Assembly (NCBI RefSeq): GCF_001690185.1
Contig: NZ_LZGN01000022.1
Span: forward strand, 62,001 to 126,000
Length of the DNA stretch: 64,000 nucleotides
Origin: Gilliamella sp. wkB308
GTDB taxonomy: Bacteria > Pseudomonadota > Gammaproteobacteria > Enterobacterales > Orbaceae
Direction: 5' to 3'
The notes under the pieces were generated by a model. It made no database searches and had not been told where the DNA came from. It worked only from the letters and a program-made list of their open reading frames with translations. Made by a program: the position numbers and the translations under genes. How positions within the stretch are numbered: position 1 is the first letter of the stretch; each line of letters starts with the position of its first letter. Of this stretch, positions 53,155-63,979 are shown one piece after another.

Positions 53155-54221
53155 TACAACACTCCTTTTGAACTGGGTAATCGATCACTTTCGATTTTGA
53201 TCGCTTGTTTTAACGTTCGAGCAAAAGCTTTAAATAGGCTTTCCACTTTATGATGATCGTTATCGCCTTCGGTTTCGATATGTAGGGTAATACCCATGGC
53301 ATAACTCATGGAGTAGAAAAAGTGCTCGACCATTTGCGTGCTCATATCGCCCACTTTTGGGTGAGTAAATTGCGCATTGAATTTCAAATAAGGGCGACCA
53401 GATATATCCATTGAACACTTCGCTAAGCATTCATCCATAGGAATAACCGACGCATAGCGAGCAATACCTCGTTTATCGCCAAGGGCAATTTTCAACGCTT
53501 CGCCTAGAGCAAGCCCTGTGTCTTCAATGGTATGATGATCATCAACATGCAAATCACCTTTAACTTGGATATTAAGCTTAATTCCTCCATGGGTAGCAAT
53601 TTGGTCAAGCATATGATCAAAAAAACCGATGCCGGTATTGATTTGGCTTCCACCCTGTCGGTCTAACCAAACTTCAACCAGTATGTTGGTTTCTTTGGTG
53701 TGTCGTTCAACTTTTGCATAACGATCGGCTGTTGTTAATCGTTGAGCAATCTCGTTCCAATTTAAATGTGTTGGGTGATAATGTAGTCCATTAATTCCCA
53801 TATTTTCAGCAAGTTGTATATCTGTGACCCTGTCACCTATAACATAACTATTGGTTTTGTCTAATTTACCGCTAGACAAATAAGGTAGTACTAATTGAAT
53901 TTTAGGTTTCCGGCATTGGCAATTATCTTCAGGAAAATGCGGACAGATAAGTACTTCTTCAAAGTTCACACCTTGTGATTGAAAGATTTGCATCATCAGA
54001 TTATGTGGACCATCAAAATCAGCTTGTGGGTAGCGACTGGTTCCTAGCCCATCTTGATTGGTCACCATGACCAATTTAAAGCCTGCGGCTTGTAGTTTGA
54101 GTAAAGCCGGTATGACATTAGGCTCAAAAGCAAGCTTTTCAAAACGATCAACTTGGAAATCAATAGGCGGCTCTGTAATTAAGGTTCCATCTCGATCGAT
54201 AAATAAATATTTTTGTAACAT
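53154..54221 (-). CDS. hisB: Bifunctional histidinol-phosphatase/IGP dehydratase HisB
   Basis: 355 residues, equal to the enterobacterial fused enzyme. The N-terminal HAD phosphatase has [12 protein letters not shown] and a Cys/His zinc loop [15 protein letters not shown]. The C-terminal dehydratase domain shows [17 protein letters not shown] and [14 protein letters not shown] (metal-binding His), then a second [16 protein letters not shown]. The fusion is characteristic of gammaproteobacteria. The start codon overlaps nothing but lies 8 bp from hisC. Confidence 0.97.
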
Positions 54222-54229
54222 GATGACTC

Positions 54230-55291
<1,062 letters not shown>

Positions 55292-55297
55292 CTATAC

Positions 55298-56599
55298 CTA
55301 CCTTTGATTCGTTTGATTTAAAACTGCTAAACGCAATGTAACCGCTTGTTTGTGGGCTGTGAGTTGTTCTGCTTGCGCCATTAGTTCTACTGCATTACCA
55401 ATGGCTTTTAACCCTTCAGGTGTTAATTTTTGAACTGTCATCCGTTTTTGAAAGTCAGCTAATCCTAGACTGGAGTAGGTAGCTGTGTAACCATAAGTCG
55501 GTAATACATGGTTAGTACCCGATGCATAATCGCCAGCTGATTCAGGCGACCAGTCACCAAGAAAAATAGAACCAGCACTAGTAATCTGCTCGACAAGTTC
55601 ATCGGCATTTTGGGTTTGAATGATTAAATGTTCTGGCCCATAACGATTACTGATTGCGACACATTGTTCTAAATCTTGAGTGACAACAAGTCGACTTGCT
55701 TGTAACGCTTTTTCGGCAATAGCTTGGCGTGATAATTGGGCAAGCTGCTTATCAACTTCTAATGAGACCGCTTGAGCCAGTTTTTCATCAGGAGTAAGGA
55801 GTACAACTTGTGAATCGGGGCCATGTTCAGCTTGTGATAACAAATCAGCAGCAATAAATGCAGGATTGGCTGAACTATCTGCAATAACGAGCACTTCGGA
55901 TGGCCCCGCAGGCATATCAATTGCCGCACCATCAAGGCGTTGGCTAACCTGACGTTTTGCTTCTGTTACATAAGCATTACCGGGGCCAAAAATTTTGTCT
56001 ACTTTAGGCACAGACTCTGTACCAAATGCCATGGCAGCAATAGCTTGGGCACCACCTAGTTGATAAATTTCGGTAACGCCACACAGCTCAGCGGCATATA
56101 AGATCTCATCCGCTATTGGTGGGGGTGAACACAGTATCACTTTGCGACAACCTGCAATATTAGCGGGTATGGCAAGCATCAATACGGTAGATAACAACGG
56201 TGCAGATCCCCCTGGAATATAGAGCCCAACTGAATTAATTGGTCGGGTCACAAGTTGACATGTAATACCGGGCATTGTTTCAACGGTAATTGTCTGTTTG
56301 ACCTGAGCTTGATGAAATTTTTTAATATTACTAACAGCTAATTGCATAGCTTGTTTTAAATCAGGATTAACCCGATCGATTGCCATTTTAATTTCACTAT
56401 TGCTCAGTTTAACTTGATTAATCTGAACTTTATCAAATTTGTTACTTAAGGCTTTTAAGGCTTCGTCACCAGATTGCTTAACTTGAGCTAAAATATCTGC
56501 AACAGATTGACTAATTGAGTCTGATGCAGTCATCGCTGGACGAGTCAATAAAGCAGTTTGTTCTTGTTCTGAACATTGTTGCCAATAAGAGAGTTTCAT
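55298..56599 (-). CDS. hisD: Histidinol dehydrogenase HisD
   Basis: 433 residues (E. coli 434). Family signature near 225-260: [15 protein letters not shown], with [18 protein letters not shown] and its zinc and catalytic His. [11 protein letters not shown] and a [13 protein letters not shown] motif follow. Performs the last two oxidations to histidine, NAD-dependent. 3 bp from the hisG stop. Confidence 0.97.
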   Translation of the reverse strand: MKLSYWQQCSEQEQTALLTRPAMTASDSISQSVADILAQVKQSGDEALKALSNKFDKVQINQVKLSNSEIKMAIDRVNPDLKQAMQLAVSNIKKFHQAQVKQTITVETMPGITCQLVTRPINSVGLYIPGGSAPLLSTVLMLAIPANIAGCRKVILCSPPPIADEILYAAELCGVTEIYQLGGAQAIAAMAFGTESVPKVDKIFGPGNAYVTEAKRQVSQRLDGAAIDMPAGPSEVLVIADSSANPAFIAADLLSQAEHGPDSQVVLLTPDEKLAQAVSLEVDKQLAQLSRQAIAEKALQASRLVVTQDLEQCVAISNRYGPEHLIIQTQNADELVEQITSAGSIFLGDWSPESAGDYASGTNHVLPTYGYTATYSSLGLADFQKRMTVQKLTPEGLKAIGNAVELMAQAEQLTAHKQAVTLRLAVLNQTNQR

Positions 56600-56602
56600 A
56601 CT

Positions 56603-57502
56603 TTACTCCATCATCTTTTCAATTGGTAATACAAGAATTGAGCTTGCACCTAATGCTTTTAGTTTTTCCATGGTTTCCCAAAATAACGATTCACTACTAA
56701 CCATATGTAATGCGACTCGATTTTGTTCGCCAGTAAGCGGTAATATTGTTGGATTTTCAGCACCCGGCAATAAGGCAACCACTTGATCTAATACCTGAGT
56801 TGGGGCATGTAACATAATATATTTTGATTCGCGAGCTTGTATTACCCCTTGAATACGCGTCATGACTTTATCAATCAGTGCTTGCTTGGTGGCTGGCATT
56901 TCGCCTTCTCGTTGAATTAAACATGCTTTGGATTGATAGATAATTTCGATTTCTTGTAAACCATTCGCTTCAAGCGTTGCGCCACTAGATACTAAATCAC
57001 AAATAACATCAGCTAATCCTGCTCGAGGGGCAACTTCCACCGATCCGTTTAACAAACAAGTTTTAAATGTCACATTGTATTCAGCAAGGTAACGACGAAG
57101 TAGGTGAGGATAAGTGGTGGCAATGCGGAGATTATTTAAACATTCAGGGCCGGTATAATCGAAATCACGGGGGGCAGCAATGGATAACCGACAACCGCCA
57201 AAATCTAAACGACGTAATTTTTTATACTGAGGATTTTGCCCTTCCGCTTGTCTGTCCAGTACTTCTTCTTCTAAAACATTTTCACCCACGATTCCAATAT
57301 CTACCACACCGTCAATAACCAGACCGGGAATATCGTCGTCACGAACACGTAAAATATCGATAGGCATATTTTCAGCAAATGCGATTAAACGTTGTTCTTG
57401 AAGATTAATTTTAATGCCACACTGTGCCAGCAATTTTTTTGATTCATCACTTAAACGACCAGATTTTTGCATCGCAATGCGTAAACGCGAATTATCCAAC
57501 AT
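56603..57502 (-). CDS. hisG: ATP phosphoribosyltransferase HisG (long form)
   Basis: 299 residues from the ATG at 57502 (GGAGA upstream), identical in length to E. coli HisG; an upstream in-frame extension overlaps the attenuator and is rejected. It begins [11 protein letters not shown], has [13 protein letters not shown], and [18 protein letters not shown] at the PRPP site. The C-terminal regulatory domain for histidine feedback (residues about 225-299) is present. First enzyme of the pathway and first gene of the operon after the attenuator. Confidence 0.97.
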   Translation of the reverse strand: MLDNSRLRIAMQKSGRLSDESKKLLAQCGIKINLQEQRLIAFAENMPIDILRVRDDDIPGLVIDGVVDIGIVGENVLEEEVLDRQAEGQNPQYKKLRRLDFGGCRLSIAAPRDFDYTGPECLNNLRIATTYPHLLRRYLAEYNVTFKTCLLNGSVEVAPRAGLADVICDLVSSGATLEANGLQEIEIIYQSKACLIQREGEMPATKQALIDKVMTRIQGVIQARESKYIMLHAPTQVLDQVVALLPGAENPTILPLTGEQNRVALHMVSSESLFWETMEKLKALGASSILVLPIEKMME

Positions 57503-57543
57503 ATTATTCTCCAACTTATCCAAAAAATTTATAAACCACAAAC

Positions 57544-57622
57544 AAAAAACCCTCGGAAGTTTGATCTTCCGAGGGTTTTCTATTTGCTTTCGCGATATCA
57601 CCGGAAGACCAAATGTCTTCCA
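57544..57622 (-). promoter_or_regulatory. his operon attenuator: terminator and alternative hairpin
   Basis: On the minus strand the terminator is CCCTCGGAAG-N6-CTTCCGAGGG followed by six T (57544-57575). A competing upstream hairpin GGAAGAC/GTCTTCC lies at about 57601-57622; its GTCTTCCG can also pair with CGGAAGAT of the terminator arm. Ribosome stalling at the leader His codons would select the antiterminator form. Confidence 0.88.
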
Positions 57623-57644
57623 GCACCAATCGCCCGAAGACTAT

Positions 57645-57698
57645 TCAGGAATGATGGTGATGATGATGTTTAGTAACAAAAGCGCAAAAACAATTCAT
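57645..57698 (-). CDS. hisL: his operon leader peptide
   Basis: A 17-residue peptide from the ATG at 57698 to TGA at 57645-57647 with six consecutive histidine codons at residues 11-16, followed by a single Ser. It also has two Cys near the start. Position immediately before the competing hairpins makes this the sensor for charged tRNA-His. It has one fewer His than the seven I recall for enteric hisL. Confidence 0.95.
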   Translation of the reverse strand: MNCFCAFVTKHHHHHHS

Positions 57699-58084
57699 AA
57701 AATAAAAACCATTAAGTTGATTTATTAATCTAATTTCTAAATAAAATATAACATAAAAAGTTAGCTCGCAACTTTTTTTTTGTTTTTTAATTAAAATTTT
57801 GTAAATTTCAATTTTGTTTTAGTGGTGTATAAATTGTTTTGTCTCAATGTGATATCAATTGTTATGAGTGCAGACGAAAGGTGGTTGATTGAATTTTAAA
57901 CAAGAGATGGAATAAAAGAATTTAACGCCTATAGTGCTGAAAAAAACTGTCTTTTTTTTAAGCCTATCAAAGAAATAAAATAATCTAGTTCAGTTACCTC
58001 AATCTTATTTCAGGAAGATATCCTTGATTTTATGATATCTTCCTAGTCAATTATTGCATCAATAAAAACGATTTATTCAAACGA
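57699..58084. other. Intergenic region upstream of hisL
   Basis: About 385 bp with the his promoter (not sharply readable; TATATT on the minus strand near 57745 is a candidate -10). A perfect AGGAAGATATC/GATATCTTCCT inverted repeat (58012-58044) lies just after the DoxX stop, possibly a transcription end, though it lacks a T run. No gene seen. Confidence 0.45.
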
Positions 58085-58495
58085 CTATTCAATAAGTTCA
58101 GAATGTTTTTGACCTAGAACGCTATAACGACCATTACCTAATAGTGCAAGACTAAAAGCGGTAATGACCATAAAAGCAGGGTATTCCCAACCACCACCGG
58201 TATTGCTGAAAGTCCATCCATTATTAAAATGGATAATGGTGATAATGAGTAATTCAATAATGGCTAAAATAGCAATGACACGGGTTAATATACCAACTAA
58301 CAATAATGCACCACCACCAATTTCAAATACAATGGCGATATAACCAACAAAATCGGGGAATCCAAGCGATTCAAAATATTGTGCTGTACCAGATGGTGTA
58401 AAGACGAGTAACTTAGTGAAACCATGAACCAAAAACATCACACCTAAAGCAATACGTAAAAAAAGAGCAGCCAGATCAGTTTGATTTTGTCTCAT
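58085..58495 (-). CDS. DoxX-family membrane protein
   Basis: 136 residues with four hydrophobic spans. It has LRIALGVMFLVHGFTKLL at the N terminus, a second span with IAIVFEIGGGALLLVGI, and a third with VIAILAIIELLIITIIHF, followed by GWEYPAFMVITAFSLALLG. This is the DoxX pattern. Homologues function in membrane redox or sulfur metabolism, but no specific role is established here. Single gene facing left. Confidence 0.88.
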   Translation of the reverse strand: MRQNQTDLAALFLRIALGVMFLVHGFTKLLVFTPSGTAQYFESLGFPDFVGYIAIVFEIGGGALLLVGILTRVIAILAIIELLIITIIHFNNGWTFSNTGGGWEYPAFMVITAFSLALLGNGRYSVLGQKHSELIE

Positions 58496-58911
58496 TTTTA
58501 TTTTTCCTATATTAAGTTAGAAAATAACTTCAATTGATAATCGTAAAAATTATAAATAATGCTATTACTTGGTTAAAAATAGGATAATACAATATGGATT
58601 GTCTCATAAACGGTAATAGTTAGTAAAGTTATACCTGCTCGATTTATAAAACATTATCTGAATGAAAAGATGAATTTGCTTTTTTCTGGTAAGCTTTACA
58701 TTCAACAGTTCAATTAATCATGTAATAGTAAAAAGCGCAGTTTTATCTGAAAAGTATGTGATACAATGCCTTAACTATACTTTATGATTCATCTCTAACG
58801 TTAAATAATTAATACACTCTTTTCTAACGTTAAATATTTAATACGATCCAGTCCTTTTAAACATTACTATTTTATGCATATCGTTCAATAAATTATTGGA
58901 GTAATACTAAA
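58496..58911. other. Intergenic region with a duplicated 22-bp element
   Basis: Two near-identical copies of TCTAACGTTAAAT-A/A-TTAATAC lie at 58794-58815 and 58823-58844, spaced 29 bp apart and 70-120 bp before the DUF421 start. AACGTT is palindromic. They may bind a regulator of that gene. The rest of the region shows no gene. Confidence 0.55.
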
Positions 58912-59559
58912 ATGAATTACTATGATTTTTTAGTCATTGCCTTAAAATTATTGGTTGTTTTTATTTGCATTATTTTGTTTTTAAAAATTACCGGAAAAAC
59001 ATCGTTGTCCCAAATGTCGAGCATCGATTTTATTGGTAACATGATTTTGGGTGGTATTGCTGGCGGTATTATCTATAATCCTAAATTAACCGTTTATGAT
59101 TTTTTAATTGTATTACTCATGTGGACGGCAATAATGTATACCTCGAATTATTTGAAAAAAAACAGCCAAAATGCCAAAGCCTTTATTGTTGGTAATCCAA
59201 TCGTATTAATGGATAAGGGCAAAATAAAGTTGGATGCTTTCACATCAGTAAATCTGGATATATCAAGTTTTGCCGTACTATTGCGGATGAAAAATGTCTT
59301 TAATATCAATTCTGTTGAAAAAGCGATTTTGGAGCCTAATGGACAATTAACGGTCGTTAAAAAAGGGGATAAAGATATTTCCGCTATCGTTTTAGAAAAT
59401 GAAAAGCCAAGAAATGATGTTTTAGAGGATTTGGGCAAAAGTGAAGCTTGGTTAAAATCGAGATTATCTCGGCAGGGGTATAAAAGTTATCAAGGTTTGT
59501 ACTGTGTTGAATATTATAATCGACGCTTATATGTGATTCCTAGTGATTCTGTGGATTAA
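58912..59559 (+). CDS. DUF421 (YetF-like) membrane protein
   Basis: 215 residues. Three membrane spans in the first 85 residues (LLVVFICIILFLKITGKTSLSQMSSIDFIGNMILGG; LTVYDFLIVLLMWTAI) with the DUF421 G-K/R-x-x-L-S-Q-M motif, then a cytoplasmic domain with VGNPIVLMDKGKI, and a YxGLY-type C terminus. The function is unknown; family members occur in spore and stress contexts in other bacteria. Single gene. Confidence 0.87.
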   Translation: MNYYDFLVIALKLLVVFICIILFLKITGKTSLSQMSSIDFIGNMILGGIAGGIIYNPKLTVYDFLIVLLMWTAIMYTSNYLKKNSQNAKAFIVGNPIVLMDKGKIKLDAFTSVNLDISSFAVLLRMKNVFNINSVEKAILEPNGQLTVVKKGDKDISAIVLENEKPRNDVLEDLGKSEAWLKSRLSRQGYKSYQGLYCVEYYNRRLYVIPSDSVD

Positions 59560-59584
59560 ATGATTCAGAATAATAATGTTAAAT

Positions 59585-59610
59585 AACCCTTAACCGTTTC
59601 GTTAAGGGTT
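59585..59610. terminator. Bidirectional terminator between DUF421 gene and ispE
   Basis: 10-bp stem AACCCTTAAC/GTTAAGGGTT with a 6-nt loop between convergent genes. Confidence 0.75.
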
Positions 59611-59635
59611 AATAACCGTAAATGAAAATCTTGAT

Positions 59636-60469
59636 TTAATTGCTATAAAGCGGAGAGTTGTTTAACGATTTGGTCACAAAACTTTTTACATCAAAGTCAC
59701 TCAATGTATCTTGTAGCTTTTCGGCTTCAGCCTTTGATTGACATTGCGTAAAAACACAAGCGCCAGTGCCAGTTAATCGAGTTGGAGCAAATTGCGAAAG
59801 ATGAGTAATGATTGCGTTTACTTTTGGATAACGCTTACGCACTACTACTTCACAATCGTTACTCAATTGACGTAGGGATAGCAATTCATTAACGCTTCGA
59901 ATAGGGGTATCTCGCTTAAGATCTGGATCGTTAAACACCTTGACTGTTGAGATTGCAATATTAGGGTAGGTGACCAAATACCAATATTCAGGAAATTCAA
60001 CCGATTGCAACTGATCGCCAATTCCTTGTGCTAATGCTGTGTGTCCATAAATAAAAATTGGTACATCGGCACCGATATTACGACCAATCTCGATCAATGT
60101 TTGGCGTGATAAATTAAGATTCCATAACTGATTTAGTGCAACTAACGTCGTTGCGGCATTCGATGATGCGCCACCTAGCCCACCACCCATAGGAATGATT
60201 TTATCAATCGCAATATCAATCCCTAACTCATGTCGACCGGTATAAGATTTTAATCGCTGGGCCGCTTGAGTAATTAAATTTTTATCTGAAGGGATATCAC
60301 TAAATTGAGTGACTAAATTAATCTTATCATCCTCACGAAGATTGAAAGATAATCTGTCACTCATATCGATAAATTGAAATAGTGTTTGCAAATTATGATA
60401 ATTATCGGGACGACGTCCGGTAATATATAAAAATAAATTTAATTTAGCGGGTGAAAGCCATTGATTCAT
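59636..60469 (-). CDS. ispE: 4-diphosphocytidyl-2-C-methyl-D-erythritol kinase IspE
   Basis: 277 residues, GHMP kinase. AKLNLFLYITGRRPDNYHNLQTLFQ is the N-terminal signature, and the ATP loop is PMGGGLGGASSNAATTL near 98-114. LTGTGACVF is the C-terminal glycine-rich motif. It phosphorylates CDP-ME in the MEP isoprenoid pathway. It lies 12 bp downstream of lolB; lolB-ispE and divergent hemA is the conserved gammaproteobacterial order. Confidence 0.97.
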   Translation of the reverse strand: MNQWLSPAKLNLFLYITGRRPDNYHNLQTLFQFIDMSDRLSFNLREDDKINLVTQFSDIPSDKNLITQAAQRLKSYTGRHELGIDIAIDKIIPMGGGLGGASSNAATTLVALNQLWNLNLSRQTLIEIGRNIGADVPIFIYGHTALAQGIGDQLQSVEFPEYWYLVTYPNIAISTVKVFNDPDLKRDTPIRSVNELLSLRQLSNDCEVVVRKRYPKVNAIITHLSQFAPTRLTGTGACVFTQCQSKAEAEKLQDTLSDFDVKSFVTKSLNNSPLYSN

Positions 60470-60481
60470 GAAAAAACCTTA

Positions 60482-61099
60482 TTACCGTAAAATCCAATTA
60501 TCAATTTTTAAACGTACTCGTTCATTATCATGATAAAGCTCAATTATTGCAGGTAAATCTACCGATTTATTATTAAAAGTTTTCGTCATGTAATTCGATA
60601 TTTTTAATAGCCACTTCTTGTCTTGTTGCAAAAATTCGGTTGATGCTAAACGACCCGAATTATCGATTTTATCATTGATACTGTCGTTAGAAAATCCTTT
60701 AAGCCAATTATGTAATGAATTTAAAGGTACATCGATCTTGGCGATTTTATTCATCAAACTTTCAACATTATAATCAGTATAATGTTTGCCATTTTTGTCG
60801 ATCACTTCTGCATAATCCGGTTCTGCAATTAATGTTAAAATATTGGTTCCAACAGGTGTAGTAAGTTTGAGTTCATAACGATCTATCGATTTTTGAACAA
60901 TAAAAAACCGACCATAACTTCGAGAGTTTTCATTAAAATGTGCAATACTTCCATTAACTTGAAAAGCATTTATTTGTTTAAGATCTTGTTGGTGAAGTTG
61001 CCATTGTTCTTCAATGGTTGCGGTGTTTTTATGTTTAGTAACTTGACAGGCTGTAAGTAACAAAGGCAGTAAGATCAAAGCGTATCTAAATTTAAACAT
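60482..61099 (-). CDS. lolB: Outer-membrane lipoprotein receptor LolB
   Basis: 205 residues from the ATG at 61099, with a signal peptide and lipobox LLTAC (Cys18). EEQWQLHQQDLKQINAFQVNGSIA, in pieces, and GRFFIVQKSIDRYELKLTTPVG show the LolB fold. It inserts lipoproteins delivered by LolA into the outer membrane. The longer upstream reading frame lacks a signal-like start and is not chosen. Confidence 0.95.
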   Translation of the reverse strand: MFKFRYALILLPLLLTACQVTKHKNTATIEEQWQLHQQDLKQINAFQVNGSIAHFNENSRSYGRFFIVQKSIDRYELKLTTPVGTNILTLIAEPDYAEVIDKNGKHYTDYNVESLMNKIAKIDVPLNSLHNWLKGFSNDSINDKIDNSGRLASTEFLQQDKKWLLKISNYMTKTFNNKSVDLPAIIELYHDNERVRLKIDNWILR

Positions 61100-61268
61100 A
61101 ATTGCCTCTACAATGTTAATCAATAATGAGTAAAGCATTATAACTGATTATTAAAAGAATAAAAAAGGTAATGAGAAATTAACGTTTTCAATTTTTCATG
61201 TATAATAATCTGACATAAAGGTGCTATAAATCGTCATATCTTACAAACAATTATATAAGAAAAATGCA

Positions 61269-62540
61269 ATGTCAATCACTATATTAGGTGTCAATCATAA
61301 AACGGCACCCGTGTCGCTGAGAGAAAAACTCGCTTTTCCCAATGAAATTATTGATAAAGCATTATACAGCTTATATCAACATCCGCTTGTTGAAGGATGT
61401 GTGATCTTATCAACCTGTAATCGCACAGAAATTTATCTTAGCTTTGAGCACCAAATTGATTATTTAAGCTTAAAACAATCTGTCGAAAACTGGCTAGGGC
61501 AGTTTCATCATATTGACATTCAACATTATCACGACATGCTTTATTGGAAACAAGGCAAGCAAGCAGTAGAACACTTAATGTCTGTGGCAAGTGGAATTGA
61601 TTCAATGGTACTTGGCGAACCCCAAATATTAGGTCAAGTTAAACAAGCTTATTGTTATGCTCAGCAAAATAATAGTTTGTCACTCAATTTAGAAAAGCTA
61701 TTTCAAACGGTATTTCGTGTAGCGAAAATAGTACGAACAGAAACGAAAATAGGCTCAAATACGGCTTCAGTTGCTTATGCCGCTTGTCTTATAGCCCGAA
61801 ATCTTTTTAAAACAACGCAAAATTTAAATGTGATGTTAGTTGGGGCAGGCGATACAATTGAACTTATTGCTCGTTATTTAAAACCGCATGGGTTCAATCA
61901 TGTTATTGTGGCTAATCGAACTCGAGAAAAAGCCCTTAAACTAACCTCACTTATTGATGCTGAAATTATCTCTTTACCTGACATTGCAAATCGTCTTAAA
62001 GATGTAGATATTGTCATAAGCTCAACGGCGAGTCCGCTCCCTATTATTGGTAAAGGTATGGTAGAGCGTAGTTTACAAGCGAGAAATAACCGTCAAATGC
62101 TGTTTATTGATTTAGCGGTTCCTCGAGATGTAGAAGAAGAGATCAGTAAACTTGACCATGTACATCTTTATTCGGTCGATGATTTGCAAAAAACAGTTGA
62201 GAACAATCTACAACAACGAATGGTAGCAGCTCAAGAAGCACAACATATTATCCGAGAGCAAGCTGAGCATTTTTTAGCTTGGTTAAAAATGCGTTCTGTG
62301 ATTGATTATGTAAAACAGTATCGTCAAAATGCTGAAAGTATACAACGTGAACAAGAAGAAAAAGCTTTAAATGCATTTCGGCAAGGTGAGAATATTGAAG
62401 ATGTGCTTGCTGAATTTTCACGTCGGCTAACCAACAAACTGATTCATGCACCAACCCAAACATTACTCAATGCATCAACACATGATTGTGATGATTGCTT
62501 TAAAATTCTGTGTGAAAGCTTTGGGTTAAAAGGGCATTAA
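61269..62540 (+). CDS. hemA: Glutamyl-tRNA reductase HemA
   Basis: 423 residues. GVNHKTAPVSLREKLAF at the start, the active-site Cys in LSTCNRTEIYL near 50, and GEPQILGQVKQAY near 115. The NADPH domain has VGAGDTIELIARYL, where the usual Rossmann GxGxxG is GAGDTI. It converts Glu-tRNA to glutamate semialdehyde, the first step of tetrapyrrole synthesis. prfA, the usual downstream neighbour in enterics, is absent here; a YdhL-like gene follows instead. Confidence 0.97.
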   Translation: MSITILGVNHKTAPVSLREKLAFPNEIIDKALYSLYQHPLVEGCVILSTCNRTEIYLSFEHQIDYLSLKQSVENWLGQFHHIDIQHYHDMLYWKQGKQAVEHLMSVASGIDSMVLGEPQILGQVKQAYCYAQQNNSLSLNLEKLFQTVFRVAKIVRTETKIGSNTASVAYAACLIARNLFKTTQNLNVMLVGAGDTIELIARYLKPHGFNHVIVANRTREKALKLTSLIDAEIISLPDIANRLKDVDIVISSTASPLPIIGKGMVERSLQARNNRQMLFIDLAVPRDVEEEISKLDHVHLYSVDDLQKTVENNLQQRMVAAQEAQHIIREQAEHFLAWLKMRSVIDYVKQYRQNAESIQREQEEKALNAFRQGENIEDVLAEFSRRLTNKLIHAPTQTLLNASTHDCDDCFKILCESFGLKGH

Positions 62541-62577
62541 CTAGCATTTATTATTTGTTGACAGGAAATATAACGTA

Positions 62578-62835
62578 TTGGATCAGATTGAATTTTTTGA
62601 TATACCCAGTCCATGTAAACGTGTTTGCGAAACCGATAAACAAGGGTATTGTATAGGCTGTAATCGTTCAAGAGAAGAACGCTTCGACTGGTTAAGCTAT
62701 ACCGATAAACAAAAAAAGGAAGTTTTACGTTTATGTCAACAACGTGCTTATAAGCGTCGTTATTTAGCAATGCTTCAGCAAAGATCCCCATCTGAACAGC
62801 GCTCATCACAAGTAGAACTTGATTTAATAGAATAA
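62578..62835 (+). CDS. DUF1289 small cysteine protein (YdhL-like)
   Basis: 85 residues from a TTG at 62578; no ATG is available before the conserved part. SPCKRVCETDKQGYCIGCNRSREERFDWLSYTDKQKKEVL (in pieces) matches the DUF1289 pattern with four Cys (C-x3-C-x7-C-x2-C). It may bind a metal or iron-sulfur cluster. The biochemical function is unknown. Close to the hemA stop and possibly co-transcribed. Confidence 0.8.
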   Translation: MDQIEFFDIPSPCKRVCETDKQGYCIGCNRSREERFDWLSYTDKQKKEVLRLCQQRAYKRRYLAMLQQRSPSEQRSSQVELDLIE

Positions 62836-62950
62836 TTTTATGCGCTTGCTTATACAATATCTTGTAATCTTGACTTAGTCGGAGTAGGATTTTTAGGACT
62901 TAGTTAGGTAAGATTTAATCACAATAGTTAAATTTATCGAGATTTTAAAA

Positions 62951-63193
62951 ATGAAAATGTGTATTGCGTGTGGCATGCCAATGACTTCAATTGCTGATTA
63001 TCCTTTGCATGATCTATCTAAAAGTTATTGTAAATATTGTGCCAATCAGGATGGTACCATGAAAACCTTTGACCAAAAATGGCATGAAGTGACTTTACGG
63101 TATGCCAATAACCATAATGTGGACTATTCGGTAGCAAAACAAACCGCTTATATCATTTTGAAAAAATTACCGGCATGGAAGCGTCGTTGGTAG
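62951..63193 (+). CDS. Small zinc-ribbon protein
   Basis: 80 residues. The N-terminal CIACGMPM and YCKYCANQDG give a four-Cys zinc site of the putative zinc-ribbon type. A helical C-terminal half ends WKRRW. No enzyme domain. A role in transcription or stress is typical guesswork for the family and is not proved. Confidence 0.75.
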   Translation: MKMCIACGMPMTSIADYPLHDLSKSYCKYCANQDGTMKTFDQKWHEVTLRYANNHNVDYSVAKQTAYIILKKLPAWKRRW

Positions 63194-63292
63194 TTGATTT
63201 TTTAGGCATTCAAAGCACATTATCATAATATCAGTTGCAGTTATTGCAAAGCTTAGTATAATTGCCAACGTTTACTTATTTACACTTCTAAT

Positions 63293-63379
63293 GCCAGTGT
63301 GGCGAAATTGGTAGACGCAGCGGATTCAAAATCCGCCGCCCTTAAAAGCGTGTCGGTTCGAGTCCGACCACTGGCACCA
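63293..63379 (+). tRNA. tRNA-Leu (anticodon CAA)
   Basis: 87 nt including the encoded CCA. Acceptor GCCAGTG pairs with CACTGGC. The anticodon stem GCGGA/TCCGC encloses loop TTCAAAA with CAA. A long variable arm (CGCCCTTAAAAGCG region) is as expected for a class II leucine tRNA, and the T arm contains GGTTCGAGTCC. In E. coli, leuX of the same type is a common integration hotspot, and an element starts right after it here. Confidence 0.96.
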
Positions 63380-63511
63380 ATAAAATCAATAACTTACATT
63401 AATAACTTTCCCTTTAAAAAATTATTAAAAAAGACAAGTGGCGGTAAAATGGCGGTGAATATTTTTTTAATATAGTTTATACTCTACTCTGCTTTTAATA
63501 ATAAATAATCA

Positions 63512-63539
63512 TTGACATAAAAACACTCTTTCGTTAAAT
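63512..63539 (+). promoter_or_regulatory. Promoter of the antisense-RNA locus
   Basis: TTGACA (63512-63517), a 16-bp spacer and TTAAAT (63534-63539), pointing at the short RNA and its downstream leader. Confidence 0.65.
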
Positions 63540-63545
63540 TGGATT

Positions 63546-63622
63546 CACGTTAGCAAAATCTAACGTCAGGATTAGCCTCCTGCTTACTCAAAAGAGCATA
63601 ACCGCACTAAGCGGTATTTTTA
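63546..63622 (+). ncRNA. C4/CI-like antisense immunity RNA
   Basis: A short transcript ends in CCGC-ACTAA-GCGG-TATTTTT (63604-63622). It carries two segments, TTAGCCT (63572-63578) and CTCAAAAGA (63587-63595), that are perfect complements of AGGCTAA (63698-63704) and TCTTTTGAG (63684-63692) in the downstream leader. A small RNA upstream of, and complementary to, its own leader is the P1 c4 / P4 CI architecture. Confidence 0.75.
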
Positions 63623-63639
63623 TGCGTGCTTAGTCACAT

Positions 63640-63740
63640 CTTCAATGGTGGGCTGGGTGAGGGCTCCGTACGGGGCGCCGTCTTCTTTTGAGCGGTAAGG
63701 CTAACCTTGTTCAGTTCACCTCCAATGATTAGCCTTTGCG
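63640..63740 (+). promoter_or_regulatory. Target leader of the antisense RNA
   Basis: Contains the GGCTCCGTACGGGGCGCC self-complementary stretch, then the two target segments, then an ATGATTAGC start near 63725 with GCGGTGGTGATTAC after it. A GGTGGGCTGG element occurs here (63648-63657) and again at 63987, suggesting a repeated regulatory block. Confidence 0.6.
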
Positions 63741-63781
63741 GTGGTGATTACTTTAATTATTTATCAAAAGAGAATGTAATC

Positions 63782-63979
63782 ATGAAAAAGCATGTTCCCC
63801 AATCAAAAAATACCTTAGTTGATACTGTAGAATTAGACTTAAATAGTTTTTCTAAACTAGAGCAAGCAGAACTAGTCACCCGACTAACCATTAATGGAAA
63901 TTTAGACCGAAATGAGACACTGATCGCAATGTGTTGTGTTTCAGATCTTTTATATAATGCCATTAATCAGGTACAATAA
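63782..63979 (+). CDS. Small protein of the right-edge element (65 aa)
   Basis: Starts at the ATG at 63782 with AGAG upstream. In frame with it, a leader-type start at 63725 (MISLCGGDY) would add 19 residues; such Ash/Icd-like leaders are known in P4-type loci. The product is soluble, helical (FSKLEQAELVTRLTI; ETLIAMCCVSDLLYNAI). No function recognised. It is under the control of the antisense locus. Confidence 0.55.
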   Translation: MKKHVPQSKNTLVDTVELDLNSFSKLEQAELVTRLTINGNLDRNETLIAMCCVSDLLYNAINQVQ

